From Nitrospirota bacterium (GTDB taxonomy: Bacteria > Nitrospirota > Leptospirillia > Leptospirillales > Leptospirillaceae), in NCBI GenBank assembly GCA_023481175.1, contig JAMCWM010000050.1, positions 1 to 51,016 of the forward strand: a stretch of 51,016 nt of DNA, written 5' to 3'. Position 1 is the stretch's first letter; each line of letters starts with the position of its first letter. Positions 1 to 6,903 of this stretch are shown in pieces. Position numbers and translations under genes: made by a program. Below the pieces are notes generated by a model. The model searched no databases. It was not told the origin of the DNA and saw only the letters and a program-made list of their open reading frames with translations.

Positions 1-50
1 CCTGAAAAGTGAATGCCGGGTCCGGGTAGCACCGGGCTTCAGAAAGGCAT

Positions 51-120
51 GAGCGGGTTGCGGTGAAAGTCGCACGGCCCGTTCTTGGAGGGCTCGGGGT
101 TGGCGACAGCTCCCGGCTAC
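51..120 (+). mobile_element. 3' end of a group II intron (domains V and VI)
   Basis: Bases 51-84 form a textbook 34-nt group II intron domain V. The seven-base arm GAGCGGG pairs fully with CCCGTTC (including the AGC catalytic triad with its G-T wobble), an upper stem TGCG/CGCA closes the loop GTGAAAGT, and the two-base CG bulge is in place. Bases 85-120 would be domain VI and end in CTAC, matching the usual AY 3' terminus, so the intron boundary is probably after base 120. The rest of the intron, including any reverse transcriptase, lies to the left of the window; a stop at 10-12 could be its end. The intron points right and is antisense to the peptidase it abuts. The domain V call rests on direct pairing; the exact 3' splice point is inferred. 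Confidence 0.75.
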
Positions 121-1091
121 TCGACAAAGTCGACCTTCTCCGGCGTGTCCGAGGGGCGATGATAGTGTTCATAGCGGAAATTGGCGGTATCCGTCACCAT
201 GATGGCCGGAACTCCTTCTTCCCAGAGGATCTGGTGATCGCTCCGGGCAAACTGCCTGGGAAGGTCCGGGAGGAAGGTCCGGAGAAGGGGCCCGACGACC
301 GGAAGGTCTCCCGGCTCCCTGATCTGGACGACCTTCTCTTCTCCTGTCAGGAAGGCGAGCCTTTCTCTGAAGAGCCGGGCGACCTCCCGGGAGTTTCGGC
401 GGTGGATCACCGCGGTGAAGTCTCCGGGCGATCCGCGCCTCCGTATTCTTCCCACCGCCCGGGGATAGAGGAGCCCGGCCCCCACGGGGAAGGACTGGGT
501 CCGGAGTCCGGTCCTGACGGAGCCCATCGTCTCGAAGACGACCGCTCCCCGGATCGCGTATTCCCGAGCCAGATCCGGGACGAGGGCGCGGGAGCCCACC
601 AGCCCGTCTTCCTCCCTGTCGAAGGCCGCGAGAAGGAGAGTCCTTTCGGGATCGAGCCTGCCTAGAAGCCCTGCCAGAACAAGAAGAGCGGCGACGGAGG
701 CCCCGTTGTCGTTCGCCCCGGGAGAGTTCGGGACGGTATCGTAGTGGGCGCCGACCAGCACTGCCTCCTGTCGTCGTCTTCCCCTGCGAACGGCCAGGAT
801 GTTGGTTCCGGAGAGGACGGGCGGGAGCCGGGAAAAAGGGGATCGTTCCGGAGCATCGGGGCAGAACTCTCCGGTGGGGGCCCCCGAGTTGACATGGACA
901 AAGGGGCGCCGTTCGACGCTCCACCCTTCTTCTTCCAGGGTCTCCGCGATCATCCGTTCCGCCTCCCGGATCTTGTCGGGAAACGAGTCCCTGTGGCGGG
1001 GGGCCGGCAGGGTTTCGACAAGGTGCCTGAGGCGGGCCGGATCGATCCCGGAGAGAAACTCTCGCAGCAGGTCAGGAAGGCCGGCGGCCAT
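117..1091 (-). CDS. M28-family zinc metallopeptidase, C-terminus cut by intron
   Basis: A 324-residue M28 (aminopeptidase Y/S-like) exopeptidase that would remove N-terminal amino acids with two zinc ions. The metal site is visible: GAHYDTVP gives His116 and Asp118, GANDNGAS gives the bridging Asp128, FDREEDG gives the Glu160/Glu161 pair, and the late YEHYHRPSDT gives the final His near residue 310. No signal peptide is visible, so it is probably cytoplasmic. The ATG overlaps the stop of the upstream Ppx-like gene as ATGA, implying translational coupling. The stop codon TAG is made of bases belonging to the group II intron end, so the natural C-terminal helix, usually some 20 residues after the DTPEKVDF motif, has probably been lost; the catalytic residues remain. 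Confidence 0.85.
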   Translation of the reverse strand: MAAGLPDLLREFLSGIDPARLRHLVETLPAPRHRDSFPDKIREAERMIAETLEEEGWSVERRPFVHVNSGAPTGEFCPDAPERSPFSRLPPVLSGTNILAVRRGRRRQEAVLVGAHYDTVPNSPGANDNGASVAALLVLAGLLGRLDPERTLLLAAFDREEDGLVGSRALVPDLAREYAIRGAVVFETMGSVRTGLRTQSFPVGAGLLYPRAVGRIRRRGSPGDFTAVIHRRNSREVARLFRERLAFLTGEEKVVQIREPGDLPVVGPLLRTFLPDLPRQFARSDHQILWEEGVPAIMVTDTANFRYEHYHRPSDTPEKVDFVE

Positions 1092-2641
1092 CAGGAGTCC
1101 CCGCGATCATTTTTCGGGAATGGTTTCGGCTCCGAAAACCACTGGACGGACAGGGGATGGCCAAGTCCGATGTCCCGGCTTTCCGTCACCGACAGGGAAA
1201 GGGATTCGTCCGATTCCTCGAGGTTCCGGGGCAGGATCCTGAGAACGGGAGCCCGGTAGGCCAGGGTGGCCGTCTCTCCGCCGGAAGCGAGGAGGATGTC
1301 TCGGGCCAGGACGAGAAGGGGAGAGAGGAGGCCCAAAAGGCGCTGGTCTTCCTTGGTCAGGTGACGCAGGTAGGGGTGGGGCTTCTTTTTGGAACGTCCG
1401 GTCCGGTCTTCCGTCTGGCTCAGAACGAGGCCGCAGAGGAGCCGGTCCCGTTGGGACAGCCCCGGAAGATCTCCGTGGAGAAGGAGATCCCAGAGCTCCC
1501 GTGTGTTGGGGGAGGGATTGTAAAAAACGGGGAGCAGGGCCAGGGTTCCCACCATGTCGCAAAGAAGTGCGAGCCGCCCCGACGGGAGGGAGGACGGGAG
1601 AAGAAGCCGGAGAAGTTCGTGAAGAGTCTCCCTCAGGGGCTTCGAATCCCGGATGCGCCCGTAACGGCGGGCGAGGCGCCGGAGGGTCGCCCGGCCCACC
1701 GGACCCTCCTCCCTGTCGTTGGTCTTCTGGTAGTACTCCATGAAGAGTCCCTGGCGGAGACCGTAGTGGGAAAAGGTCAGGGTCGGGGCCCGGGAGAGGG
1801 CGGTGATCGCGGCGATGACGGCGAGTCCCGCGGGAAGGATGTCGGCCCGGTCTGCCCCGATGTTGAAGGTCCGCGCCTGCTCGGCTGTCAGGCGCCGCCC
1901 GGTCCGTTTGGTGATCCGGACCACCTCCCGGGAGGGGATTTCATAGTGGTGGATATCGGGCAAGAAGGGATAGGAGCGGATTTTTTGCGAGATGCGCGCC
2001 AGCTGACGGGCGGTTCCTCCCACCCCGATCAGGGCTGGGTAGGGGCGGTCGAAAAGTCCGGACTCCTCGAGGGAGGTTGCGATGAAGCGTTCCATCTTCT
2101 TCCATTCCGCCTGGGAGGGCCGGCCCCGGTTTTCGATGAACATTTCGGTGAGCCGGACGGCTCCCAGGGGAAGAGTCAGGATTTTCCGGGGATGATGGTC
2201 CTTGAGGTCGATGAGCTCGGCGCTCCCTCCCCCGATGTCGAAGACGAGGGCGTCCGGCTGGTCGAAGCCGTTCTGGACTCCGAGACAGCTGTACCGCCCT
2301 TCCTGCTCCCCGTCGAGGACCTCGACCTCTCCTGCCAGGGAGGAGGAGAGACGCGAAAGAACCTCGTCGCGGTTTCTGGCGTCCCGGACGGCCGAAGTGG
2401 CGACGCAGCGGATTTCCTCCGCCTGGTGAAGGGCGATCCTCCGGCGAAACTCTTCGAGAGCCCGGCAGGCTCGCTCGATGGCATCCGGGGTGATCGCAAG
2501 CTTCGGGTACATCCCCGACGCGATCCGGGCGGAACTCTTGTAGCGGGCAACGGTCCAGAAATCGCCGCCCCGGACGGCCACGATCTCGAGGCGCATGGAG
2601 TTCGATCCGATGTCGATGAGGGCGATTTTCTGGAGGCTCAT
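1091..2641 (-). CDS. ppx: Ppx/GppA-family exopolyphosphatase / pppGpp phosphatase
   Basis: A 516-residue ASKHA-fold phosphatase expected to release phosphate from polyphosphate or from pppGpp. Motifs: the phosphate-1 loop DIGSNS at 10-15, ATSAVRDARN at 81-90, the catalytic region GEQEGR around 111-116, and the phosphate-2 loop FDIGGGS at 134-140. The C-terminal 200 residues fit the HD-like domain of long Ppx proteins. The frame is open for 63 further codons upstream, but the ATG before SLQKIALIDIGSN is chosen because the family starts there and the upstream part runs into toxin-gene debris. No strong ribosome binding site is seen. It is the first gene of a two-gene unit with the M28 peptidase. 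Which substrate it prefers cannot be told from sequence. Confidence 0.85.
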   Translation of the reverse strand: MSLQKIALIDIGSNSMRLEIVAVRGGDFWTVARYKSSARIASGMYPKLAITPDAIERACRALEEFRRRIALHQAEEIRCVATSAVRDARNRDEVLSRLSSSLAGEVEVLDGEQEGRYSCLGVQNGFDQPDALVFDIGGGSAELIDLKDHHPRKILTLPLGAVRLTEMFIENRGRPSQAEWKKMERFIATSLEESGLFDRPYPALIGVGGTARQLARISQKIRSYPFLPDIHHYEIPSREVVRITKRTGRRLTAEQARTFNIGADRADILPAGLAVIAAITALSRAPTLTFSHYGLRQGLFMEYYQKTNDREEGPVGRATLRRLARRYGRIRDSKPLRETLHELLRLLLPSSLPSGRLALLCDMVGTLALLPVFYNPSPNTRELWDLLLHGDLPGLSQRDRLLCGLVLSQTEDRTGRSKKKPHPYLRHLTKEDQRLLGLLSPLLVLARDILLASGGETATLAYRAPVLRILPRNLEESDESLSLSVTESRDIGLGHPLSVQWFSEPKPFPKNDRGDS

Positions 2642-2771
2642 GATTTGATTGTGCCACAGGACAGGACGACTTCCAAGGAGAAGAGCCCCAGCGAGTCCTA
2701 AGGAGGTCCGGCACGACAAGGTGCAGGGGCGACTGGGGGGAATTCCCCGGTTATCTGCGGGCAGGAAAGAT

Positions 2772-3329
2772 TCAGGCTTGCAGTAACCGTCGTTGCCGCA
2801 GTGTCTGCATATCGCGGCGGCCGTCGGCAATCACCATGACATAGACATTTTCGGCCAAGACCCGGTAAATGATGCGGTAGGGTTTGAAGTGGAGAGGGCC
2901 CTCCACCCTCCGGGTCTTTCGACTCTGCCCTTACGGGCCTGGTAACGCGCTTCTTGTGAAGCGTCTCCCCTTGACAATGTGCGCACCGGCTCCCGCCTTT
3001 CGGCAACGGCCGGATCCGTTTCGTCCTTACCCTATGGTTGTCTGCAACTCGACCTTTCAGAGCCTGGAACTTTTGAAGCCTCCCAGGGTGAGTCTTGACG
3101 ACCTGTTTGCAACGTAGCACGCAAGCGGGCTGAGTCTGGTCAACCGGCCTGCCGATCCTGCCCTTCTTTTAGGGAATCGGTGAGCCTGTCGGCTTCCATG
3201 GCATCGGGCGTCCGGATCTTTCAAGTCCCCACGACAGCGTCCGCTTAGTGGAGGGTAGTAAACGTAGTCGTACAACTCTTTCAGGTCCCCGGACGTATCG
3301 TCGGTCAGAAATACCTGGAAAGCCCTCAG
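2772..3329 (-). pseudogene. RelE/ParE-type toxin gene split by an insertion
   Basis: Two pieces of one toxin of the ParE/RelE mRNA-or-gyrase-targeting superfamily are separated by about 360 bp. The N-terminal piece (3329 down to about 3255) reads RAFQVFLTDDTSGDLKELYD and directly follows the antitoxin; its expected ATG, which would overlap the antitoxin stop, reads CTG. The C-terminal piece (2894 down to 2772) contains FKPYRIIYRVL, VYVMVIADGRRDMQ and LRQRRLLQA before TGA, the standard end of this family. The intervening DNA (2895-3254) has no recognisable gene, and shares a 15-bp run (3227-3241) with the end of the HEARO-like RNA at 3910-3924. The toxin is therefore inactive and was broken by a mobile element or its remnant. 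Confidence 0.8.
2895..3254. mobile_element. 360-bp insertion in the ParE gene, IS200/IS605-like remnant
   Basis: This segment separates the two halves of a ParE-type toxin gene. It encodes nothing recognisable in six frames. On the + strand it ends with the 15-mer at 3227-3241 that recurs exactly at 3910-3924 at the 3' end of the HEARO-like RNA, which suggests it is the right-hand end of a related IscB/TnpB-type element. No terminal inverted repeats or target duplication were found, which fits the IS200/IS605 group because those elements make neither. The identification is an inference from the shared end. Confidence 0.4.
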
Positions 3330-3595
3330 CGATTCTTGCTCCGGTCTCGAAGTCGCTGGACAACATCACCGGCGGGTTGAACTTTGCCTTCCTCAACCTG
3401 GTGCGTGCCGAGCGCAAGAATCTTCAGAAGAGCCATAGTCTCTTGGGTTTGCTCATAGCTTTCGATGTCCTGCATCACGACCTTGGCTTCGCCATTCTGG
3501 GTGATGACTTCCTCTTGCCCCGACATGTTGCGCACGATTTTAGCGGCATGGGCCTTCAGGTAACGGATCGGTTTTATCTGGCTCGATAGCTTCAT
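3326..3595 (-). CDS. Phd/YefM-family antitoxin
   Basis: An 89-residue type II antitoxin starting MKLSSQIKPIRYLKAHAAKI. The N-terminal half carries the Phd/YefM DNA-binding and dimerisation pattern (S-Q-I-KP-I-x-YLKAHAA, then IVRNMSGQEEVITQNGEAKVVMQD), and the C-terminal half is the polar tail that would clamp the toxin. The frame is open 24 codons further upstream but family starts agree with this ATG. It normally represses its own operon. The toxin gene that follows is broken, so this is an orphan antitoxin that may be neutral, or may protect against a related toxin elsewhere. Confidence 0.85.
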   Translation of the reverse strand: MKLSSQIKPIRYLKAHAAKIVRNMSGQEEVITQNGEAKVVMQDIESYEQTQETMALLKILALGTHQVEEGKVQPAGDVVQRLRDRSKNR

Positions 3596-3648
3596 AACCG
3601 TCCTGATTTTATGAAAAATGTAGTCCTTAAACAGGTCAACTGTCAATC

Positions 3649-3753
3649 TGAACTCCTGTCCGCCCATTCCCCCTCTTGGCCTATGGCCCGAGAAGGGGAA
3701 TGCGGACCATATTTATTTTTGTTTTTTTCTCGACCCACACTATAATATTTTCC
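3649..3753 (+). promoter_or_regulatory. Conserved hairpin and promoter-like leader of HEARO-like RNA copy 1
   Basis: This block is shared with the DNA before copy 2 (31905-31997): CTGAACTCCTGTCCG-type start, a CATTCCCC...GGGGAATG hairpin with an inner GGCC stem (3665-3702), then GCGGAC, TCTCGACCC and TATAAT (3741-3746). A TTGTTT hexamer lies 16 bp upstream of the TATAAT. The spacing and sequence fit a sigma-70-type promoter that would start transcription at or near ATGCGAC. The conservation is seen directly; promoter activity is inferred. Confidence 0.5.
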
Positions 3754-3924
3754 ATGCGACGTGCTACAAGGCACGTGCCCGCAAAGCGGGCAACGAGGGC
3801 CGGAAGGGACCGAAGTCAAAGCCTCCTACGATCCCGATAAGAGGCGAAGGTCCAAACGCCTTCGCGCGTCCTCGGCGAAAGAGGAATTTTCGGTCGCGAG
3901 ACCGGAAGCCCCCACGACAGCGTC
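3754..3924 (+). ncRNA. HEARO-like structured RNA (IscB omegaRNA class), copy 1, no nuclease
   Basis: A structured RNA unit beginning ATGCGAC. Visible helices: ACGTGC/GCACGT (3759-3776), TGCCCGC-AAA-GCGGGCA (3776-3792), and TCCTC-GGCGAAA-GAGGA (3869-3885). Conserved single-stranded or pseudoknot-like blocks are ACGAGGGC, CCGAAGTCAAAGCCTCC and GACCGGAAGCCCC. The second helix differs from copy 2 by a compensatory C-G to T-A change (3780/3788 versus 32024/32032). The pattern matches my recollection of HEARO RNAs, the guide scaffolds that sit upstream of IscB genes in IS200/IS605-like elements; no IscB frame (PLMP, RuvC or HNH motifs) follows here. It runs directly into a TnpB-type element end. 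An unnamed repeat-borne RNA family is the alternative. Confidence 0.6.
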
Positions 3925-3998
3925 TTCTCCGCGCCTGTTCGCCGGGGCAATCCGGCGTGTTCGTCGTCTGACCGTTCAGACGGCGAGTCGATCCCCGT
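3921..3998 (+). repeat. Element end A, hairpin-bearing right end of a TnpB-type element
   Basis: This 78-bp block is a diverged copy of 4358-4435. Shared features are CGTCT-CTCCGC at the start, a CCGGG-CAA-CC block, and CGGCGARTCGATCCCCGT at the end. Between them each copy has a short hairpin of different sequence: GTCTGA-CCGT-TCAGAC here and CCGA-CCTC-TCGG in the other, so the fold rather than the sequence is kept. In TnpB elements the right end doubles as the 3' part of the guide RNA, which would explain this. Here the end is detached from any tnpB and is fused to the HEARO-like RNA. The 3' flank differs between the copies immediately after CCCCGT, marking the element boundary. Confidence 0.45.
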
Positions 3999-4250
3999 GA
4001 AGAACCAGGGAGTTGGCAGGAAGGAATCCCTGAAATTCGCGGAGGGGAGGATGTCGACCCGCAAAATCTCGGTCTCTCGGGAAGCGCCGGAAAACTCCGT
4101 GGGGCAGTCCGGAGAGACAGGGCGTGTCTTGTATTTGTGACATCAGGCAAGATATATTCGAATCATAGGGATCGGACATCAGCGGTTCATTTTCAACGCG
4201 AAGTTCTCGGAAGACCGGTATTGCCGGACCCAGGCCAAAATGGTGGTTCT
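3999..4250. other. Gene-free mobile-element debris
   Basis: No open frame in this stretch resembles a known protein. It contains an AT-rich patch (about 4130-4160) and lies between two hairpin-bearing element ends, so it is most likely further remains of IS200/IS605-type insertions. Nothing more specific can be supported. Confidence 0.4.
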
Positions 4251-4357
4251 CCTTCCGGAGTCCCCGTTCCCGTGGATCAGGAGACCTTCCGGTGCCGGCC
4301 TGCGGATTCGAAGCGAACACGGACCATAAAGCCGCCATCGACACACCAAGGGCCGGC
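4251..4357 (+). pseudogene. TnpB C-terminal remnant with frameshift
   Basis: Two reading frames join into the C-terminal zinc-ribbon and RuvC-III region of an IS605-family TnpB: VDQETFRCR (about 4273-4299) in one frame, then ACGFEANTDHKAAID in the next. Intact relatives read through ...RCRACGFEA.ADHNAA.NI..., so one base is missing at about 4299-4301. The Asp of the DHKAA block corresponds to the third RuvC catalytic residue. The first CxxC pair and everything upstream are unrecognisable, so this is a dead fragment. It is followed at once by element end B, in the order expected for a TnpB element. Confidence 0.6.
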
Positions 4358-4435
4358 CGTCTCCTCCGCACCAGTTGGCCGGGACAACCCGACAGGTTTG
4401 TTCCCCGACCTCTCGGACGGCGAATCGATCCCCGT
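4358..4435 (+). repeat. Element end B, hairpin-bearing right end after TnpB remnant
   Basis: Second copy of the block at 3921-3998, directly downstream of the TnpB remnant, ending CGGCGAATCGATCCCCGT. The hairpin at about 4405-4416 (CCGA-CCTC-TCGG) is in the same place as the unrelated-sequence hairpin of copy A. This is the expected position of a TnpB omegaRNA 3' end / transposon right end. The sequence after CCCCGT is unrelated to that after copy A and would have been the guide or target flank. The omegaRNA role is inferred from position. Confidence 0.45.
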
Positions 4436-4579
4436 TGCCAAAAGGTGATCCGGCAGGGTGAAATCCTGAGCCTTTTGGGCCGGGGCGGAAGCTGGCCTGG
4501 GAAAACTGATCAGCGGCCATCGGCCCTTCCATGCGACGGCGGGGCACAGCCTTTTTTGCCACCATCCGAAAGGACCGGA

Positions 4580-5332
4580 ATGTCGGAATATTCCCTTCCT
4601 GCCAAGGAACGCAAGCAGGACGTCGTTCAGAACATGTTTACCTCGGCGGCCAACGCCTACGATCTCAACAATTCCGTTCTGAGCCTTGGCCAGCATCACC
4701 GTTGGAAACGCCTGACGATCGACCTCCTGAAGATCGAGAAGGGCCATGTCGTTCTGGATCTGTGCGGGGGGACGGCCGATCTGTCCCTTCTGGCGGCCGA
4801 AAAGTCGGGAGGGGACGGTCTTGTCATGACGGTCGACCTCAACATGGCCATGCTCCGGGTGGGACTCTCCAAGGCGCGCTCCGGGGTCATCGACGGCCTC
4901 AAGGAAAGAAAGAGCCGGGCCCGCCCGGTCATGATCCAGGCCAACGCGGAAAACATTCCCCTTCCCGAGGGTTCGGTGGACCGGCTGACGGTGGGATTCG
5001 GACTTCGCAATGTGACCAATCTCGACGTGGCCCTGTCGGAGATCTACAGGGTCCTGAAACCGGGCGGACGTTTTGCCTGCCTGGAGTTTTCCCATCCCGT
5101 CAATGCCGTCTGGGATGGTCTGTACCGTTTCTATTCCTTCTACATCCTGCCAAAAATCGGAAAATGGATATCACATGACAATACGGGGATCTACGAATAC
5201 CTGCCCGCGTCGATCGCGAAATTTCCGGACCAGGAGATCTTCAGCGAGACGATCAGGAAGACCGGCTTTAAAAATGTCGTCTACCGTAACCTGTCGGGAG
5301 GAATCGTTGCGATCCATTTGGGAGAAAAGTAA
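4580..5332 (+). CDS. ubiE: UbiE/MenG quinone C-methyltransferase
   Basis: A 250-residue class I SAM methyltransferase that methylates the ring of demethylmenaquinone or a polyprenyl benzoquinone intermediate. The SAM motif VLDLCGGTADLS sits at 58-69, and family-specific blocks follow: VGFGLRNVTNLDVALSEIYR, FYSFYILPKIGKWIS and EYLPASIAKFPDQE. The frame is open 96 codons upstream through transposon debris; the ATG preceded by AAGGA is chosen. Its stop overlaps the start of the next gene by one base (TAATG). With ubiC- and ubiA-like genes downstream, a benzoquinone product is more likely here than menaquinone. Confidence 0.9.
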   Translation: MSEYSLPAKERKQDVVQNMFTSAANAYDLNNSVLSLGQHHRWKRLTIDLLKIEKGHVVLDLCGGTADLSLLAAEKSGGDGLVMTVDLNMAMLRVGLSKARSGVIDGLKERKSRARPVMIQANAENIPLPEGSVDRLTVGFGLRNVTNLDVALSEIYRVLKPGGRFACLEFSHPVNAVWDGLYRFYSFYILPKIGKWISHDNTGIYEYLPASIAKFPDQEIFSETIRKTGFKNVVYRNLSGGIVAIHLGEK

Positions 5333-6903
5333 TGGAGACAATGGAACTGCCCATGGTGGCGGGAACCGGCCTCCGGCCGCCGAGCCGGTACCGCCGGGTG
5401 CTCTTCGTCTGGCTTCCCGTCCGTCCTATCTTTCCTGTAGGAATCGGCTATCTTGTGAACTGGATCCACAGGGAGCATCCGGAGGTGACGCTCGAGGTTC
5501 TTGACCTGACCCGCTTTCCGGAGCCCGACCAGATGGGCGCCCTGACTTCGAAGATCGCGGAATTCTCTCCCGATCTCCTGGCCTATTCCTGGCGGGACGT
5601 CCAGATATTCGCCCCCCACGAAGGGGACAACTCCCTCCGGCGGGCCTTCGAATTCTATTACTCCCCCAGTCTTCTCACCCGGGCCTATGCCGCCTGGGAC
5701 GGTCTTCGCATGGTCTGGAAATATCGGTCGGAATTCCACAAGAAGCTCCGGTTCATCAAGGAGGGGGTCCGGTGCGCTCCGAAGGCCAAAGTCATGGTGG
5801 GAGGAGGGGCTTTTTCCGTCTTTGCCGAACAGATCATCCGTCTTCTTCCCGAAGGGGTTCTCGGGGTGGTGGGAGAGGGCGAGGAGGCCATGATCAAGAC
5901 CCTTGAGGGCCGGCCGGTCGATGACGAACGGGTCATCTATCGCAAAGGATCCCGGATCGTCCTGGGGAAAAAGGCCGGGGCCGTGGAAATTCGGCGCGCC
6001 CCCTTCGATCTCGGATACCTCGAGTCTGTTTTTCCCGGACACGAGATGTACCACGGGAAAACGGTCGGCATCCAGACCAAGCGGGGCTGTCCCTACGGGT
6101 GCTCTTTCTGTCTTTACACCTACATCGAAGGCAAGCGGGTCTATTATCGCGATCCGGAGGATGTGGTGGACGAGATCCGCCAGTACCGCGACCGGTGGGG
6201 GATCCGCAACTTCTGGTTCGCCGACGCCCAGTTCATCCCCGGCGTCAAGGCGGTTCCGGAGGCCATCGCCCTTCTGACGGCCCTCAGGGACAGCCGTCTC
6301 GACATCACCTGGAGCGGCTACATCCGCACCAGTCTCATTTCTCCCGAGATGGCCCGACTTATGGTGGAATCGGGAATGGGGGACCTCGAGGTGGCCATCA
6401 CCTCGGGTTCCCAGGAGATCCTGGACTCCCTCAAGATGGGATTCCGCCTCGAGGGTCTGATGGAAGGATGCCGCAACCTCAAGGCCGCCGGCTATCGGGG
6501 AAAGATCATCCTGAACTACTCCCTGAACGCCCCCGGAGAGACGCCCGAGTCCCTGGCCCTGGCGGTCGAAAGCTACGAGAGGATCTGCGGGATCTTCGGC
6601 CCGGAAAATGTCTATCCCATGGTCTTTTTTCTGGCGGTCCAGCCACACACGAGTTTCGAGAAGCGCCTCATGAGGGAAGGATGGCTCGAGGAGGACTACG
6701 ATCCCATTTCGCTCAATCCCTGGACGATCAGAAAGCTTCTCTACAATCCCGGACCTCTGGGAGAGCTGATTGCGAAGGCCTGTCTTCTGGCCTGGGACAT
6801 CGAGCCCATGGCGATGGGACGCGTGGTGATGCGGGAAATCAAGAAATCCCTCGCAGTCGCCGGTGCTTCGGCCAATGGATCGGTCGTGGCCCGGGCCTCG
6901 TGA
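5332..6903 (+). CDS. B12-binding radical SAM enzyme in the quinone cluster
   Basis: A 523-residue enzyme with an N-terminal cobalamin-binding-like Rossmann region (about 20-190; VMVGGGAFSVFAEQ and GVVGEGEEAM resemble the B12-domain signature) and a radical SAM domain with the 4Fe-4S cluster motif CPYGCSFC (Cys253, Cys257, Cys260). The C-terminal 150 residues are extended. Such enzymes carry out radical methylations, cyclisations or rearrangements. It overlaps ubiE by one base and the ubiC-like gene by four (GTGA), so it is almost certainly made with the quinone enzymes and may modify the quinone ring or head group. Its actual reaction is unknown. Confidence 0.8.
   Translation: METMELPMVAGTGLRPPSRYRRVLFVWLPVRPIFPVGIGYLVNWIHREHPEVTLEVLDLTRFPEPDQMGALTSKIAEFSPDLLAYSWRDVQIFAPHEGDNSLRRAFEFYYSPSLLTRAYAAWDGLRMVWKYRSEFHKKLRFIKEGVRCAPKAKVMVGGGAFSVFAEQIIRLLPEGVLGVVGEGEEAMIKTLEGRPVDDERVIYRKGSRIVLGKKAGAVEIRRAPFDLGYLESVFPGHEMYHGKTVGIQTKRGCPYGCSFCLYTYIEGKRVYYRDPEDVVDEIRQYRDRWGIRNFWFADAQFIPGVKAVPEAIALLTALRDSRLDITWSGYIRTSLISPEMARLMVESGMGDLEVAITSGSQEILDSLKMGFRLEGLMEGCRNLKAAGYRGKIILNYSLNAPGETPESLALAVESYERICGIFGPENVYPMVFFLAVQPHTSFEKRLMREGWLEEDYDPISLNPWTIRKLLYNPGPLGELIAKACLLAWDIEPMAMGRVVMREIKKSLAVAGASANGSVVARAS

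Noticed and set aside
1641-1649. TTCGAATCC resembles a tRNA T-loop.
   Set aside because: Lies inside the conserved ppx coding sequence and no cloverleaf can be drawn around it.
3815-3825. CAAAGCCTCC resembles the GCAAAGCCTCCGG core of the c-di-GMP-I (GEMM) riboswitch.
   Set aside because: The helices around it do not match the riboswitch fold and the wider sequence fits HEARO-like RNA better; neither full copy leads directly into a typical c-di-GMP target gene.
4531-4537. Another ATGCGAC preceded by CTTCC, similar to the start of the RNA units.
   Set aside because: None of the following helices or conserved blocks is present; chance match near the ubiE leader.
5281-6648. A 455-codon minus-strand frame opposite the radical SAM gene.
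   Set aside because: Shadow of the well-supported radical SAM coding sequence; no motifs.
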